Positions 47,839-57,381 of a stretch of DNA of 64,000 nucleotides are shown here, in pieces. The stretch is taken from the NCBI RefSeq assembly GCF_000176855.2, contig NC_015138.1, positions 248,001 through 312,000 on the forward strand, in the 5' to 3' direction. Every line of letters begins with the position of its first letter. Position 1 is the first letter of the stretch. The position numbers were made by a program, and so were the translations under genes. The stretch comes from Paracidovorax avenae ATCC 19860 (GTDB lineage Bacteria; Pseudomonadota; Gammaproteobacteria; Burkholderiales; Burkholderiaceae_C). The notes beneath the pieces were generated by a model. The model worked only from the letters and a program-made list of their open reading frames with translations, made no database searches and was not told the DNA's origin.

Positions 47839-50800
47839 ATGCAGAAAGAAAAACCGCTGGCCTATCGCCTGGCATTGGACCTGGGCTCCACGTCGCTGGG
47901 CTGGGCCGTGCTTCGTCTGAGCGCGCCGGGTGAGCCTTCGGCCGTCATCAGGGCCGGCTCGCGCATCTTCAGCGATGGCCGCAACCCGAAGGACGGCTCG
48001 TCCCTCGCCGTCACCCGCCGCGCGGCACGCGCCATGCGAAGGCGGCGCGACCGGCTCCTCAAGCGCAAGGCCCGCATGCTGGCGGCGCTGGAACGGCATG
48101 GCTTCTTCCCGCAGGACGAGGCAGCCCGCAAGGCACTGGAAAAGCTGAATCCCTATGGGCTGCGCGCCCGAGGGCTGGAGTCCGCACTCAAGCCGGAAGA
48201 ATTCGGCCGGGCCCTGTTCCACCTGAACCAGCGCCGGGGCTTCCAGAGCAACCGCAAGACCGACCGCAAGGACAGCGACAGCGGCGCGCTCAAGCAAGCC
48301 ATCGGCACGTTGCGGGCGCAGATGCACGAATCCGGCTGCCGCACGGTGGGCGAGTGGTTCTGGAAGGTGCGCATGGAGCGCAAGCCCGAGGGCGTGAAAG
48401 GCCAGGGCGTGCGCGCCCGCTACCGCGAAACGCCTTTCACCACCGACGAGGGTAAGAAGCGCATCGACAAGCGCTACGACCTGTATGTCGATCGCGCCAT
48501 GGTGGCGCAGGAATTCGATGCGCTGTGGGCCGCGCAGGCGACCTTTGCCCCTGCACTGTTCAACGAGGCCGCACGCGCCGAACTGCGCGACATCCTGCTG
48601 CACCAGCGCAAACTGCGGCCCGTGCAGCCCGGCCGCTGCACACTGGTGCCCGAGGAGCCGCGCGCCCTGCTGGCGCTGCCGAGCACGCAGCGCTTCCGCA
48701 TCTACCAGGAAGTGAATCATCTGCGCGTGCTGCATGACGAGTTGCGCGAAGAGGCGCTGACCCTGGCGCAGCGCGACCAGATCGTGGCGCTGCTGGAAAG
48801 GCAGGCCAAGGTGACCTTCACCGCCATGCGCAAGGCGCTGGGCTTTTCGGCCCTCTTCAACCTGGAAGATGCCAAGCGCGATGGCCTCAAGGGCAATGCC
48901 ACGACTGCGGCGCTGGGTAAGAAGGACTTGTTCGGCCCGCTGTGGGCCGGGTTCGACACCGCGCTGCAGGACGAGATCGTTACGCAGCTGATGACCGAGG
49001 AAAGCGAGCCGCGCCTGATCGCCTGGCTGCAGGAACACACGGGCGTGGACGAGGCGCGGGCGCAGGCCATCGCCAATGCCGGCCTGCCGGAAGGCTACGG
49101 CAGCCTGGGACGGACGGCGCTTGCGCGCATCGTGCCGGAGCTGCAGCGCGACGTCATCACCTACGACAAGGCCGTGCAGGCGGCAGGCTTTGCGCACCAT
49201 AGCGATCTGGGCTTCAGCTTCGAGCACGATGCGGACGAAGTGGAACGCATCGGCGAGCGCACCATCGCCTCCACCGGGGAGATCAAGCCCGTCTTCGCCT
49301 TCAAGCAACTGCCCTACTACGGCCGCGCCTTGCAGCGGCATGTAGCGTTTGCCAAGGAGAACCCACGCAACGACGAAGAGCGCTACGGCAAGATCGCCAA
49401 CCCCACCGTTCATATCGGACTGAACCAGGTGCGCGTGGTGGTCAATGCGCTGATGTGCCGCTATGGCCGGCCGACCGAAGTGGTGATCGAGCTGGCCCGC
49501 GATCTCAAGCAAAGCCGCGAACAGAAGCTGGAAGCGCAGCAGCGGCAGGCGGACAACCAGAAGCGCAATGCGCGCATCCGCCGCTCCATCGCCGAGGTGC
49601 TGGGCATCAGCGAAGAGCGCGTGCGCACGCTGGACATCCAGAAATGGATCCTGTGGGAAGAGCTGAGCCACGATGCGGCCGACCGCCGCTGCCCCTACAG
49701 CGGCGTTCAGATCAGCGCGAGCATGCTGCTGGGCGAGCGCGTGGAGATCGAACACATCCTGCCATTCTCGATGACCCTGGACGACAGCCTGAACAACCGG
49801 ACGGTGGCGCTGCGGGAAGCCAACCGCATCAAGCGCAACCGCACACCGTGGGATGCCCGCACCGACTTCGAGGCCCACGGCTGGAGCTATGACGGCATCC
49901 TGCAGCGCGCGGAGCGCATGCCCCAGCGCAAGCGCCACCGCTTCGCACCCGACGGCTACGAACGCTGGCTGGGCGAAGACAAGGACTTTCTGGCCCGCGC
50001 GCTCAATGACACGCGCTACCTCTCGCGCGTGGCCGCTGAATACCTGCGGCTGGTGTGCCCCGGCAGTGCCACGCGCGTGATCCCGGGCCAGATGACGGCA
50101 CTGCTGCGTGGCAAGTTCGGCCTGAACGACGTGCTGGGCCTGGACGGCGAGAAGAACCGCAACGACCACCGCCACCATGCAGTGGATGCCTGCGTGATCG
50201 GCGTTACTGACCAGCGCATGATGCAGCGCTTCGCCCAGGCCAACGCGCAGGCGCGTGAAGATGGTTTGACACGCCTGGTCGAAGACATGCCGCTGCCCTG
50301 GCCCACCTACCGCGCCCATGTGGAGCGCGCCGTGCGCCACATCTGGGTCAGCCACAAGCCCGACCACGGCTTCGAGGGCGCCATGATGGAAGAGACCAGC
50401 TATGGCATTCTGCGCGACGGCACCATCAAGCAGCGCCGCAAGGCCGATGGCAGCGCGGGGCGAGAGATCAGCCGCCTGATCCGCATCACCGAACCCAGCC
50501 AGCCCCAGCGCCATGGCGTCGATGCCGAAGGCAGGCCGCTGCCCTACAAGGGCTATGTGGGCGGCAGCAACTACTGCCTCGAGATCACCGTAAACGACAA
50601 GGGCAAATGGGAAGGGCAGGTGATCTCCACCTTCGATGCGTATCGCATCGTGCGGGAAGGCGGCCTGCGGCAGTTGCGGCATTCGACCCAAGGCCAGAAT
50701 GGGCAGGCGTTGGCCATGCGGCTGGTGATTGGCGATAGCGTGCGGTTGGAGGTGGATGAGCAAGAGCGTGTCATGCGCATCGTGAAAATCAACGGCAACA

Positions 50801-50976
50801 ATGGACAGGTATTCATGGCACCGGTACATGAGGCGAATGTGGATGCGCGAAACAGCGATAAGAACGAGGCATTTGCCTATACGTCCAAAATCGCGGGCTC
50901 ATTCCAGAAAACCAAGGCCCGCCAAGTCACCATCTCCCCCATCGGCGAGTTGCGTGATCCGGGGTTCAAGGGCTGA
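47839..50976 (+). CDS. cas9: CRISPR-associated endonuclease Cas9, type II-C
   Basis: RNA-guided DNA endonuclease of 1045 residues, the compact size of type II-C enzymes. RuvC-I has Asp14 (LALDLGSTSLGWAV). The Arg-rich bridge helix is near residues 60-80 (RRAARAMRRRRDRLLKRK). RuvC-II has Glu551 (VVIELARDL), the HNH domain His639 (EIEHILPFS) with Asn further on (NNRTVA), and RuvC-III His780 and Asp783 (HHAVDACV). A C-terminal PAM-interacting region follows from about 830. All catalytic residues are present. ATG 47839 has AGAGGGGG upstream; an earlier in-frame start would read into the tracrRNA promoter. cas1 follows after 6 bp. Confidence 0.97.
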   Translation: MQKEKPLAYRLALDLGSTSLGWAVLRLSAPGEPSAVIRAGSRIFSDGRNPKDGSSLAVTRRAARAMRRRRDRLLKRKARMLAALERHGFFPQDEAARKALEKLNPYGLRARGLESALKPEEFGRALFHLNQRRGFQSNRKTDRKDSDSGALKQAIGTLRAQMHESGCRTVGEWFWKVRMERKPEGVKGQGVRARYRETPFTTDEGKKRIDKRYDLYVDRAMVAQEFDALWAAQATFAPALFNEAARAELRDILLHQRKLRPVQPGRCTLVPEEPRALLALPSTQRFRIYQEVNHLRVLHDELREEALTLAQRDQIVALLERQAKVTFTAMRKALGFSALFNLEDAKRDGLKGNATTAALGKKDLFGPLWAGFDTALQDEIVTQLMTEESEPRLIAWLQEHTGVDEARAQAIANAGLPEGYGSLGRTALARIVPELQRDVITYDKAVQAAGFAHHSDLGFSFEHDADEVERIGERTIASTGEIKPVFAFKQLPYYGRALQRHVAFAKENPRNDEERYGKIANPTVHIGLNQVRVVVNALMCRYGRPTEVVIELARDLKQSREQKLEAQQRQADNQKRNARIRRSIAEVLGISEERVRTLDIQKWILWEELSHDAADRRCPYSGVQISASMLLGERVEIEHILPFSMTLDDSLNNRTVALREANRIKRNRTPWDARTDFEAHGWSYDGILQRAERMPQRKRHRFAPDGYERWLGEDKDFLARALNDTRYLSRVAAEYLRLVCPGSATRVIPGQMTALLRGKFGLNDVLGLDGEKNRNDHRHHAVDACVIGVTDQRMMQRFAQANAQAREDGLTRLVEDMPLPWPTYRAHVERAVRHIWVSHKPDHGFEGAMMEETSYGILRDGTIKQRRKADGSAGREISRLIRITEPSQPQRHGVDAEGRPLPYKGYVGGSNYCLEITVNDKGKWEGQVISTFDAYRIVREGGLRQLRHSTQGQNGQALAMRLVIGDSVRLEVDEQERVMRIVKINGNNGQVFMAPVHEANVDARNSDKNEAFAYTSKIAGSFQKTKARQVTISPIGELRDPGFKG

Positions 50977-50982
50977 CACACT

Positions 50983-51912
50983 ATGGTCGGCCGCATCGTT
51001 GAAATCGCGGACGACCGGCGGCATCTCTTCGTGCATCGGGGCTTTCTCGTCGTGCGCGACACAGAGGGCGAGCGCAAGGAACTGGGCCAGATCCCCCTGG
51101 ATGACATCGCCGCGGTCATCGCCAACGCCCACGGCCTGAGCTACACCAACAACCTGCTGGTGGCCCTGGCCGAACGTGGGGCGCCCTTTGTGCTCTGTGG
51201 AGCCAACCACAACGCGGTCGGCATGCTGCTGCCCATCGACGGCCACCATGTGCAGGCCAAGCGCATCGAAGCGCAACTGGCCGCCGGGCTGCCGCTGCTC
51301 AAGCGCCTATGGGCGACAGTGGTGAAGGCCAAGCTGGAACAACAGGCCGCCGCGCTGGAAGCCGCAGGTGCCGCCACGGCCCCGCTGCTGGCTCTGGTGG
51401 GCAAAGTGCGCAGCGGCGACCCCGAGAACATCGAAGGGCAGGGAGCCAGGCGCTACTGGAGCCTGCTGTTCGGTGCGGACTTCCGGCGTGACCAGGATGG
51501 CGACGGCCTGAATGCGCTGCTCAACTACGGCTACACCTTGCTGCGCTCCGCCACCGCCCGCGCCGTGGTGGCGGCCGGCCTGCACCCCAGCCTGGGCCTG
51601 CACCACAGCAACGATGCCAACCCCATGCGGCTGGTGGATGACTTGATGGAGCCTTTCCGGCCGGTGGTGGACCTCAAGGTCTGGCAATTGCACAGGGCGG
51701 GAGAAGCCCATGTCACGCCTGAAACCAAGCGCGCCCTGGTGCGTGTGCTGTACGACGACATGCAGACCCTGCAGGGCGTGACGCCCGTCATGGTGTGCAT
51801 GCAGCGCATGGCGACGTCGCTGGCCCAGGTCTATCTGGGTGAACGGCTCCGGCTCGACCTGCCTCTGCCCGGACTGCCTCTGTCGCTCGCAGGCAGCTTC
51901 GATCCCGATTGA
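50983..51912 (+). CDS. cas1: CRISPR-associated integrase Cas1
   Basis: Spacer-acquisition integrase subunit of 309 residues. The N-terminal beta domain (MVGRIVEIADDRRHLFVHRGFLVV) is followed by the helical catalytic domain, with Glu151 (NIEGQGARRYW), His207 (LGLHHSNDANP) and Glu223 (DDLMEPFRPVVD) in the expected order. This short type II form lacks fusions. It is six bases behind cas9 and 32 bp before cas2, so one transcript is likely. All active-site residues are intact, so adaptation could still occur. Confidence 0.96.
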   Translation: MVGRIVEIADDRRHLFVHRGFLVVRDTEGERKELGQIPLDDIAAVIANAHGLSYTNNLLVALAERGAPFVLCGANHNAVGMLLPIDGHHVQAKRIEAQLAAGLPLLKRLWATVVKAKLEQQAAALEAAGAATAPLLALVGKVRSGDPENIEGQGARRYWSLLFGADFRRDQDGDGLNALLNYGYTLLRSATARAVVAAGLHPSLGLHHSNDANPMRLVDDLMEPFRPVVDLKVWQLHRAGEAHVTPETKRALVRVLYDDMQTLQGVTPVMVCMQRMATSLAQVYLGERLRLDLPLPGLPLSLAGSFDPD

Positions 51913-51944
51913 ATGCATGCCGACGGACAGACAGGATTGCAACC

Positions 51945-52271
51945 ATGCTGACGGGGTACCGACTCATGTGGATGGTGGTGATGTTCGACTTGCCAGTGAT
52001 CACCAAGGCCGAGCGTAAAGCCGCCACGGGCTTTCGCAATGCCTTGCTGGACGTGGGCTTCCAGATGAGCCAGTTCAGCGTCTACCTTCGCTTTTGCACC
52101 AGCCAGGCCCAGGTGGACACGCTCTGCCGCCAAGTGGAGCAGGCCTTGCCGGCGGGCGGCAAAGTGCATATCTTCCAGTTCACCGACAAGCAATACGAGC
52201 GCGCCATCTCCTTCCACGGGCGCAGCCGCCAGCCTGCGCAAAAAGCACCCGATCAGTTCGATCTTTTCTAG
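51945..52271 (+). CDS. cas2: CRISPR-associated protein Cas2
   Basis: Small ferredoxin-fold partner of Cas1, 108 residues. The beta-1 strand with the conserved Asp is MVVMFDLPV. The following helix contains ERKAATGFRNALLDVGF, then SQFSVYLRFC and a VHIFQFTDKQYERAISF strand. The start at 51945 gives MLTGYRLMWMVVMFDLP, typical of type II Cas2. No csn2 or cas4 follows, consistent with subtype II-C. The array begins 71 bp after its stop. Confidence 0.95.
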   Translation: MLTGYRLMWMVVMFDLPVITKAERKAATGFRNALLDVGFQMSQFSVYLRFCTSQAQVDTLCRQVEQALPAGGKVHIFQFTDKQYERAISFHGRSRQPAQKAPDQFDLF

Positions 52272-52307
52272 CCAGACGCCATGTTTTCCTGGACCGCAGA
52301 AGCGAAA

Positions 52308-52331
52308 AACCCCTTGACGAATCAAGGGGTT
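52308..52331. terminator. Hairpin between cas2 and the CRISPR array
   Basis: AACCCCTTGA-CGAA-TCAAGGGGTT is a perfect 10-bp stem, flanked by A-rich sequence on the left and placed 11 bp before the first repeat. It could end both the cas transcript and the minus-strand array transcript. The remaining few tens of bases are the only room for an adaptation leader on this side. Confidence 0.7.
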
Positions 52332-55300
52332 ATCGCGATCAGAGTCTAGATCACTGGGATATGCGCACTGGCCGGAACTGAGGCAGCACGCGATTTCCGC
52401 CAGCAGGTAGTCTAGATCACTGGGATATGCGCACTGGCCGGAACGCTGGCAAAGTGGACCATGCTCCAACATGTAGTCTAGATCACTGGGATATGCGCAC
52501 TGGCCGGAACCCAAGGTCACCGTGGCTGTCATGTCGCTGGAGTCTAGATCACTGGGATATGCGCACTGGCCGGAACTGCCGGTGGTCTATCGAGCGTAAC
52601 GGCGCGAGTCTAGATCACTGGGATATGCGCACTGGCCGGAACTCGGATGCTCGCGTGCATCCATCGGCGATTAGTCTAGATCACTGGGATATGCGCACTG
52701 GCCGGAACGAAATGGCTGCAAAAGCCTTGGCAGTGGGCAGTCTAGATCACTGGGATATGCGCACTGGCCGGAACAGGATTGACCACACGATCAACCACAG
52801 CGCGCAGTCTAGATCACTGGGATATGCGCACTGGCCGGAACTCGTCGGTACCGGCGGATGCGGTTCCTGCGAGTCTAGATCACTGGGATATGCGCACTGG
52901 CCGGAACGGCCTGGTCCAGCACCCAGGCGCCGATCGCAGTCTAGATCACTGGGATATGCGCACTGGCCGGAACACTCGCGCGGCGGAGGCGTACACCACC
53001 GGCAGTCTAGATCACTGGGATATGCGCACTGGCCGGAACACGAACTGGGTTTCAACGCCGCGAGTACCGAGTCTAGATCACTGGGATATGCGCACTGGCC
53101 GGAACGCCGACCGCCACGCCTTGTCGCGCCGACCAAGTCTAGATCACTGGGATATGCGCACTGGCCGGAACAAGACTGGTGACATAGTTCAGTTCTTTTG
53201 CAGTCTAGATCACTGGGATATGCGCACTGGCCGGAACTGTGGCCGGGTGGTCACGCGGGCGGATCTGAGTCTAGATCACTGGGATATGCGCACTGGCCGG
53301 AACCTGCTGGTCTGCATGTCCGATGCAAATCCAAGTCTAGATCACTGGGATATGCGCACTGGCCGGAACATGGCGGTGATCGTCTCCAGCGTCTGCTTGA
53401 GTCTAGATCACTGGGATATGCGCACTGGCCGGAACTTCCCGAAAACTTCCTGAATGGTCTGCGAAAGTCTAGATCACTGGGATATGCGCACTGGCCGGAA
53501 CGCCCGTGGCCGCCACCCGCCGGTACACCTCAGTCTAGATCACTGGGATATGCGCACTGGCCGGAACTCCAGCGTCGGCGGTCAAACGATGCATCACAGT
53601 CTAGATCACTGGGATATGCGCACTGGCCGGAACCTCATCGTAGAAGGGGATCACAAGCCGGGCAGTCTAGATCACTGGGATATGCGCACTGGCCGGAACT
53701 GGCTCAGCAACCATTCCTTAACTCTCATGAGTCTAGATCACTGGGATATGCGCACTGGCCGGAACTGCAGTGTCGTCAGGTCTATGACCTGAGCCAGTCT
53801 AGATCACTGGGATATGCGCACTGGCCGGAACAGGATCACTATTTTTCCAAGGCATGGCGCGAGTCTAGATCACTGGGATATGCGCACTGGCCGGAACGCC
53901 CCGCATAGAGACTTGCGTAATTTGCGCAGTCTAGATCACTGGGATATGCGCACTGGCCGGAACGTCGGGATGCACGTTTTGCAGCACGCCCGACAGTCTA
54001 GATCACTGGGATATGCGCACTGGCCGGAACTGCAGTGCCAATTGGAGTGCGTGTGCTGCGAGTCTAGATCACTGGGATATGCGCACTGGCCGGAACGCAA
54101 TCGCCAGCTTCGTTGCCACCGCCGAGAGTCTAGATCACTGGGATATGCGCACTGGCCGGAACAGGTCGGGCAGGCCATCGGCCAAGACCTGAAGTCTAGA
54201 TCACTGGGATATGCGCACTGGCCGGAACAGCATGGTTCTGGCTGTGGCGGCCTGCGCTAGTCTAGATCACTGGGATATGCGCACTGGCCGGAACCCCGCG
54301 CCACGGCGATGCAGTACCGCGAAAAGTCTAGATCACTGGGATATGCGCACTGGCCGGAACACCCTGGCAATCGCCGCACTGATCGGCGCTAGTCTAGATC
54401 ACTGGGATATGCGCACTGGCCGGAACATTGCGCGCATGCTCGTCGCTGATCATCGGAGTCTAGATCACTGGGATATGCGCACTGGCCGGAACAAGAGGGA
54501 TGCGGCTATTGGTTTATTGACAAGTCTAGATCACTGGGATATGCGCACTGGCCGGAACCGAAACGGTTGCCACAGACGCAAGTTTCTTAGTCTAGATCAC
54601 TGGGATATGCGCACTGGCCGGAACTGCGACCTGTTCCAAGGGCATCAACATGCTAGTCTAGATCACTGGGATATGCGCACTGGCCGGAACTGCATTTCTC
54701 ATACTCCTGTTGCGCCGCGTAGTCTAGATCACTGGGATATGCGCACTGGCCGGAACCTAATTTGCGCCTGTCGATCCGAAGCCGCAGTCTAGATCACTGG
54801 GATATGCGCACTGGCCGGAACTCACCAGCGTGCAGGCCGCGGACCGCGCCGAGTCTAGATCACTGGGATATGCGCACTGGCCGGAACCCGGCAGATCGGA
54901 TACGCCCACGGCGGGGTAGTCTAGATCACTGGGATATGCGCACTGGCCGGAACAAAGGCCGTAGGCCGAGCTGCAGGAAGTTGAGTCTAGATCACTGGGA
55001 TAGGCGCACTGGCCGGAACCGTCACGCCCTGCCGGTGTAGCGCGCCCGAAGTCTAGATCACTGGGATATGCGCACTGGCCGGAACCCGGGCGGCGGCCGA
55101 CCCCGGGCGCTTCGAGTCTAGATCACTGGGATATGCGCACTGGCCGGAACCCTGGTGCTGGCCGCATCGGGCGCATTGCCAGTCTAGATCACTGGGATAT
55201 GCGCACTGGCCGGAACGCACGCATGCGGCAATGCGACAGACAGCATAGTCTAGATCACTGGGATATGCGCACTGGCCGGAACTCGAGTACGTGAAGGAAA

Positions 55301-55516
55301 CCGGCTTCACGAAGTCTAGATCACTGGGATATGCGCACTGGCCGGAACCGGGGGTGTCGGGCTGCTTGTCGTGGGTGAAGTCTAGATCACTGGGATATGC
55401 GCACTGGCCGGAACTGGTGGCACGGACCGCGCCCCGACTGGTCCAGTCTAGATCACTGGGATATGCGCACTGGCCGGAACGGATACGCATTGGATGCCGG
55501 CAAGATACAGAGTCTA

Positions 55517-56390
55517 GAGCGTGTTATGAACTTCCCGCCGCAGCCAGCACCCGCGCGGCGGCGGGCAACATGAGCACCGCAAACACCAGGAAATGCATCC
55601 CGCCGAGCACTTCGGGTAGCCGCTCGTAGTCCCGGGAGAGCCTGCGAAACCTTGCCAGCCAGCCGAAGCTTCTCTCCACCACCCAGCGGCGCGGCAGCAG
55701 CACAAAGCCCTTCTTCGCCTCGGGCAGCTTCACGATCTGCAGGTCAATTCCGCTGTCCTGCGCCGCCTTGGATGCCGCTTCACCCGTGTAGCCCTGGTCG
55801 GCCCAAGCCAGTTGTACCGTGTGGCCCGTAGCCTGCTGTACGTCTTCGCACAGGCGCTGCACCTGCGCACGCTCCTGTTCGTCTGCCGGCGTGACATGCA
55901 CCGCCAGCAGATGACCCAGCGTGTCCACGGCCATATGCACTTTGCTGCCGCGCTTGCGTTTGTAGCCGTCGTAGCCCGCGCGCGGCCCGCTCTCGCAGCT
56001 CGATTGCAGTGTGCGCCCGTCCATCACCATGGCGCTGGGCTGGCCCTGGCGCCCCTGTGCCACGCGGATGATGGAGCGCAAATCCGAGACCATCGCCTCG
56101 AAGCAACCCGCATCCAGCCACCGGCGGCTCTGCTGGTAGACCGCCTCCCAGGGTGGCAGATCGTTGGGCAGCATCCGCCAAGGTGCTCCCGCGCGCACCA
56201 GCCAGCGCAGGGCGTTGAAGACTTCGCGCAGGTCGTGTCCACGCTGAGGCGCATGCGGGTCCATCAGGGTCAGGTACGGCGCAGCGAAGCTCCATTCTTC
56301 ATCGCTCACGTCCGTCGGGTAGGGCTTGCGGGGCATCTGCAAACTCTACCCTCGGCTCCGCGCTCAGGGAGCAAAGTTCATAACACGCTC
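55517..56390 (-). mobile_element. IS5-family insertion sequence inside a CRISPR repeat
   Basis: An 874-bp element with near-perfect terminal inverted repeats GAGCGTGTTATGAACTT at both ends. It sits in repeat 49 at the palindrome TCTAGA. Because the flanking bases repeat the palindrome, the target duplication could be TA, CTAG or TCTAGA; TA is the simplest reading for symmetric ends. It carries one intact transposase gene, so insertion is probably recent. Confidence 0.93.
55524..56342 (-). CDS. IS5-family DDE transposase (single frame)
   Basis: A 272-residue transposase, intact. The N-terminal DUF4096-type region starts RKPYPTDVSDEEWSFAAPYL. The DDE core has SAMVMDGRTLQSSCE (first Asp), LAWADQGYTG (second Asp) and the YREK-like Glu region RWVVERSFGWLARFRRLSRDYE. 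ATG 56342 or 56336 may be the start. It fills almost the entire element, leaving only the inverted repeats. Confidence 0.93.
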   Translation of the reverse strand: MQMPRKPYPTDVSDEEWSFAAPYLTLMDPHAPQRGHDLREVFNALRWLVRAGAPWRMLPNDLPPWEAVYQQSRRWLDAGCFEAMVSDLRSIIRVAQGRQGQPSAMVMDGRTLQSSCESGPRAGYDGYKRKRGSKVHMAVDTLGHLLAVHVTPADEQERAQVQRLCEDVQQATGHTVQLAWADQGYTGEAASKAAQDSGIDLQIVKLPEAKKGFVLLPRRWVVERSFGWLARFRRLSRDYERLPEVLGGMHFLVFAVLMLPAAARVLAAAGSS

Positions 56391-56508
56391 TAGATCACTG
56401 GGATATGCGCACTGGCCGGAACAACGCTACTACGCGCCCGGAGACCAGCGCGAGTCTAGATCACTGGGATATGCGCACTGGCCGGAACTTCGCGTGCGCG
56501 GGGACTCA

Positions 56509-57381
56509 GAGCGGCTAACACCACCGATCCACGAAGCGCGCGCAGATGATCGCTGCCGCCAGTTTCAATAGCGCTTCGTGGATGTCCAGCCGCCTCTCGA
56601 ATCGGATGCGCAGCTTGCCGAAGCCTGCAAACCATCCGTGCGTTCTCTCCACCACCCACCGATGCCGACCCAGCCGCTCGCTGCTTTCGATGCCTCGTCT
56701 GGCAATCCGGCTGGCGATGCCCCGCTGTCTCAGGAAGACACGGCAGCGCTCATAGTCGTAGCCCTTGTCGGCGTGCAGCTTCGATGGCCTGCGACGCGGC
56801 TTGCCCTGCAGTCCCCTGACGGCTGGCAGAGCATCGATGCATTTCTCGAACATCATCGAATCGTGCCGATTCGCACCACTGACCAGCACCACCAGCGGAA
56901 TGCCCCGCGCGTCTACGACGATGTGCCGCTTGGAGCCGAGTTTGCCTCTGTCCGTGGGGTTGGGCCCTGTTTCCTGGCCCCCCGGGGGCTTGGTACCGAC
57001 GAGCCATCGATGCTTGCCCGGCTCCAATCGATCTGGTCGTGCTCGCGCAGGCGCACCAGCATGGCGTGGTGCAGCTTCTCCCACACCCCGGCAGCGTTCC
57101 AGTCGCGCAGCCGCCGCCAGCACGTCATGCCACTGCCAAAACCGAGTTCCTGCGGCAGGTCCTCCCAGGCGATGCCGGTGTGCAGCACGAATAGGATGCC
57201 ATTGAGTGCGGCTTCATCGCTGACGGTGCGCTTGCGCGCCCCGCCTTTGGCCGAGGGCACGAAGGCCGGGATGAGCGGCTGCAGCTGTCGCCACAGTTCT
57301 TTGCTGACGGGTCTTCTTGCCATGAGGGCGCCAAGCATAGCTGCTTCGCGCTGGGCTATGAACAGGTCGTGTTAGCCGCTC
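56509..57381 (-). mobile_element. IS5-family insertion sequence inside a CRISPR spacer
   Basis: An 873-bp element with inverted repeats GAGCGGCTAACAC at both ends, flanked by the direct target repeat TCA (56506-56508 and 57382-57384), a TNA-type duplication. It splits a spacer whose uninterrupted copy survives at 57827-57856, which confirms the exact insertion point. Confidence 0.95.
56515..57323 (-). CDS. IS5-family transposase made by programmed -1 frameshift
   Basis: Two overlapping frames encode one transposase. The first (57323 down to 56913) begins MARRPVSKELWRQLQPLIPAF and contains GIAWEDLPQELGFGSGMTCWRRLRDW and the first catalytic Asp in SIDGSSV. The second frame, in -1 register, continues GTKPPGGQETGPNPTDRGKLGSK and holds LHADKGYDYERC and the Glu segment HRWVVERTHGWF, ending at 56515. 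The switch falls near a C5-G6 run (about 56980), as expected for a slippery site. The two-frame layout is normal for one IS5 subgroup, so this is not read as damage. An ATG at 57338 could extend the N-terminus. Confidence 0.88.

Noticed and set aside
47803..50829. 1008-codon open frame antisense to cas9
   Set aside because: Shadow of the GC-rich cas9 codons; no domain, and the forward frame has all Cas9 motifs.
56515..57338. Second IS transposase as a pseudogene
   Set aside because: The two overlapping frames with a -1 switch at a C/G run are the standard expression mode of an IS5 subgroup; no other damage is visible.
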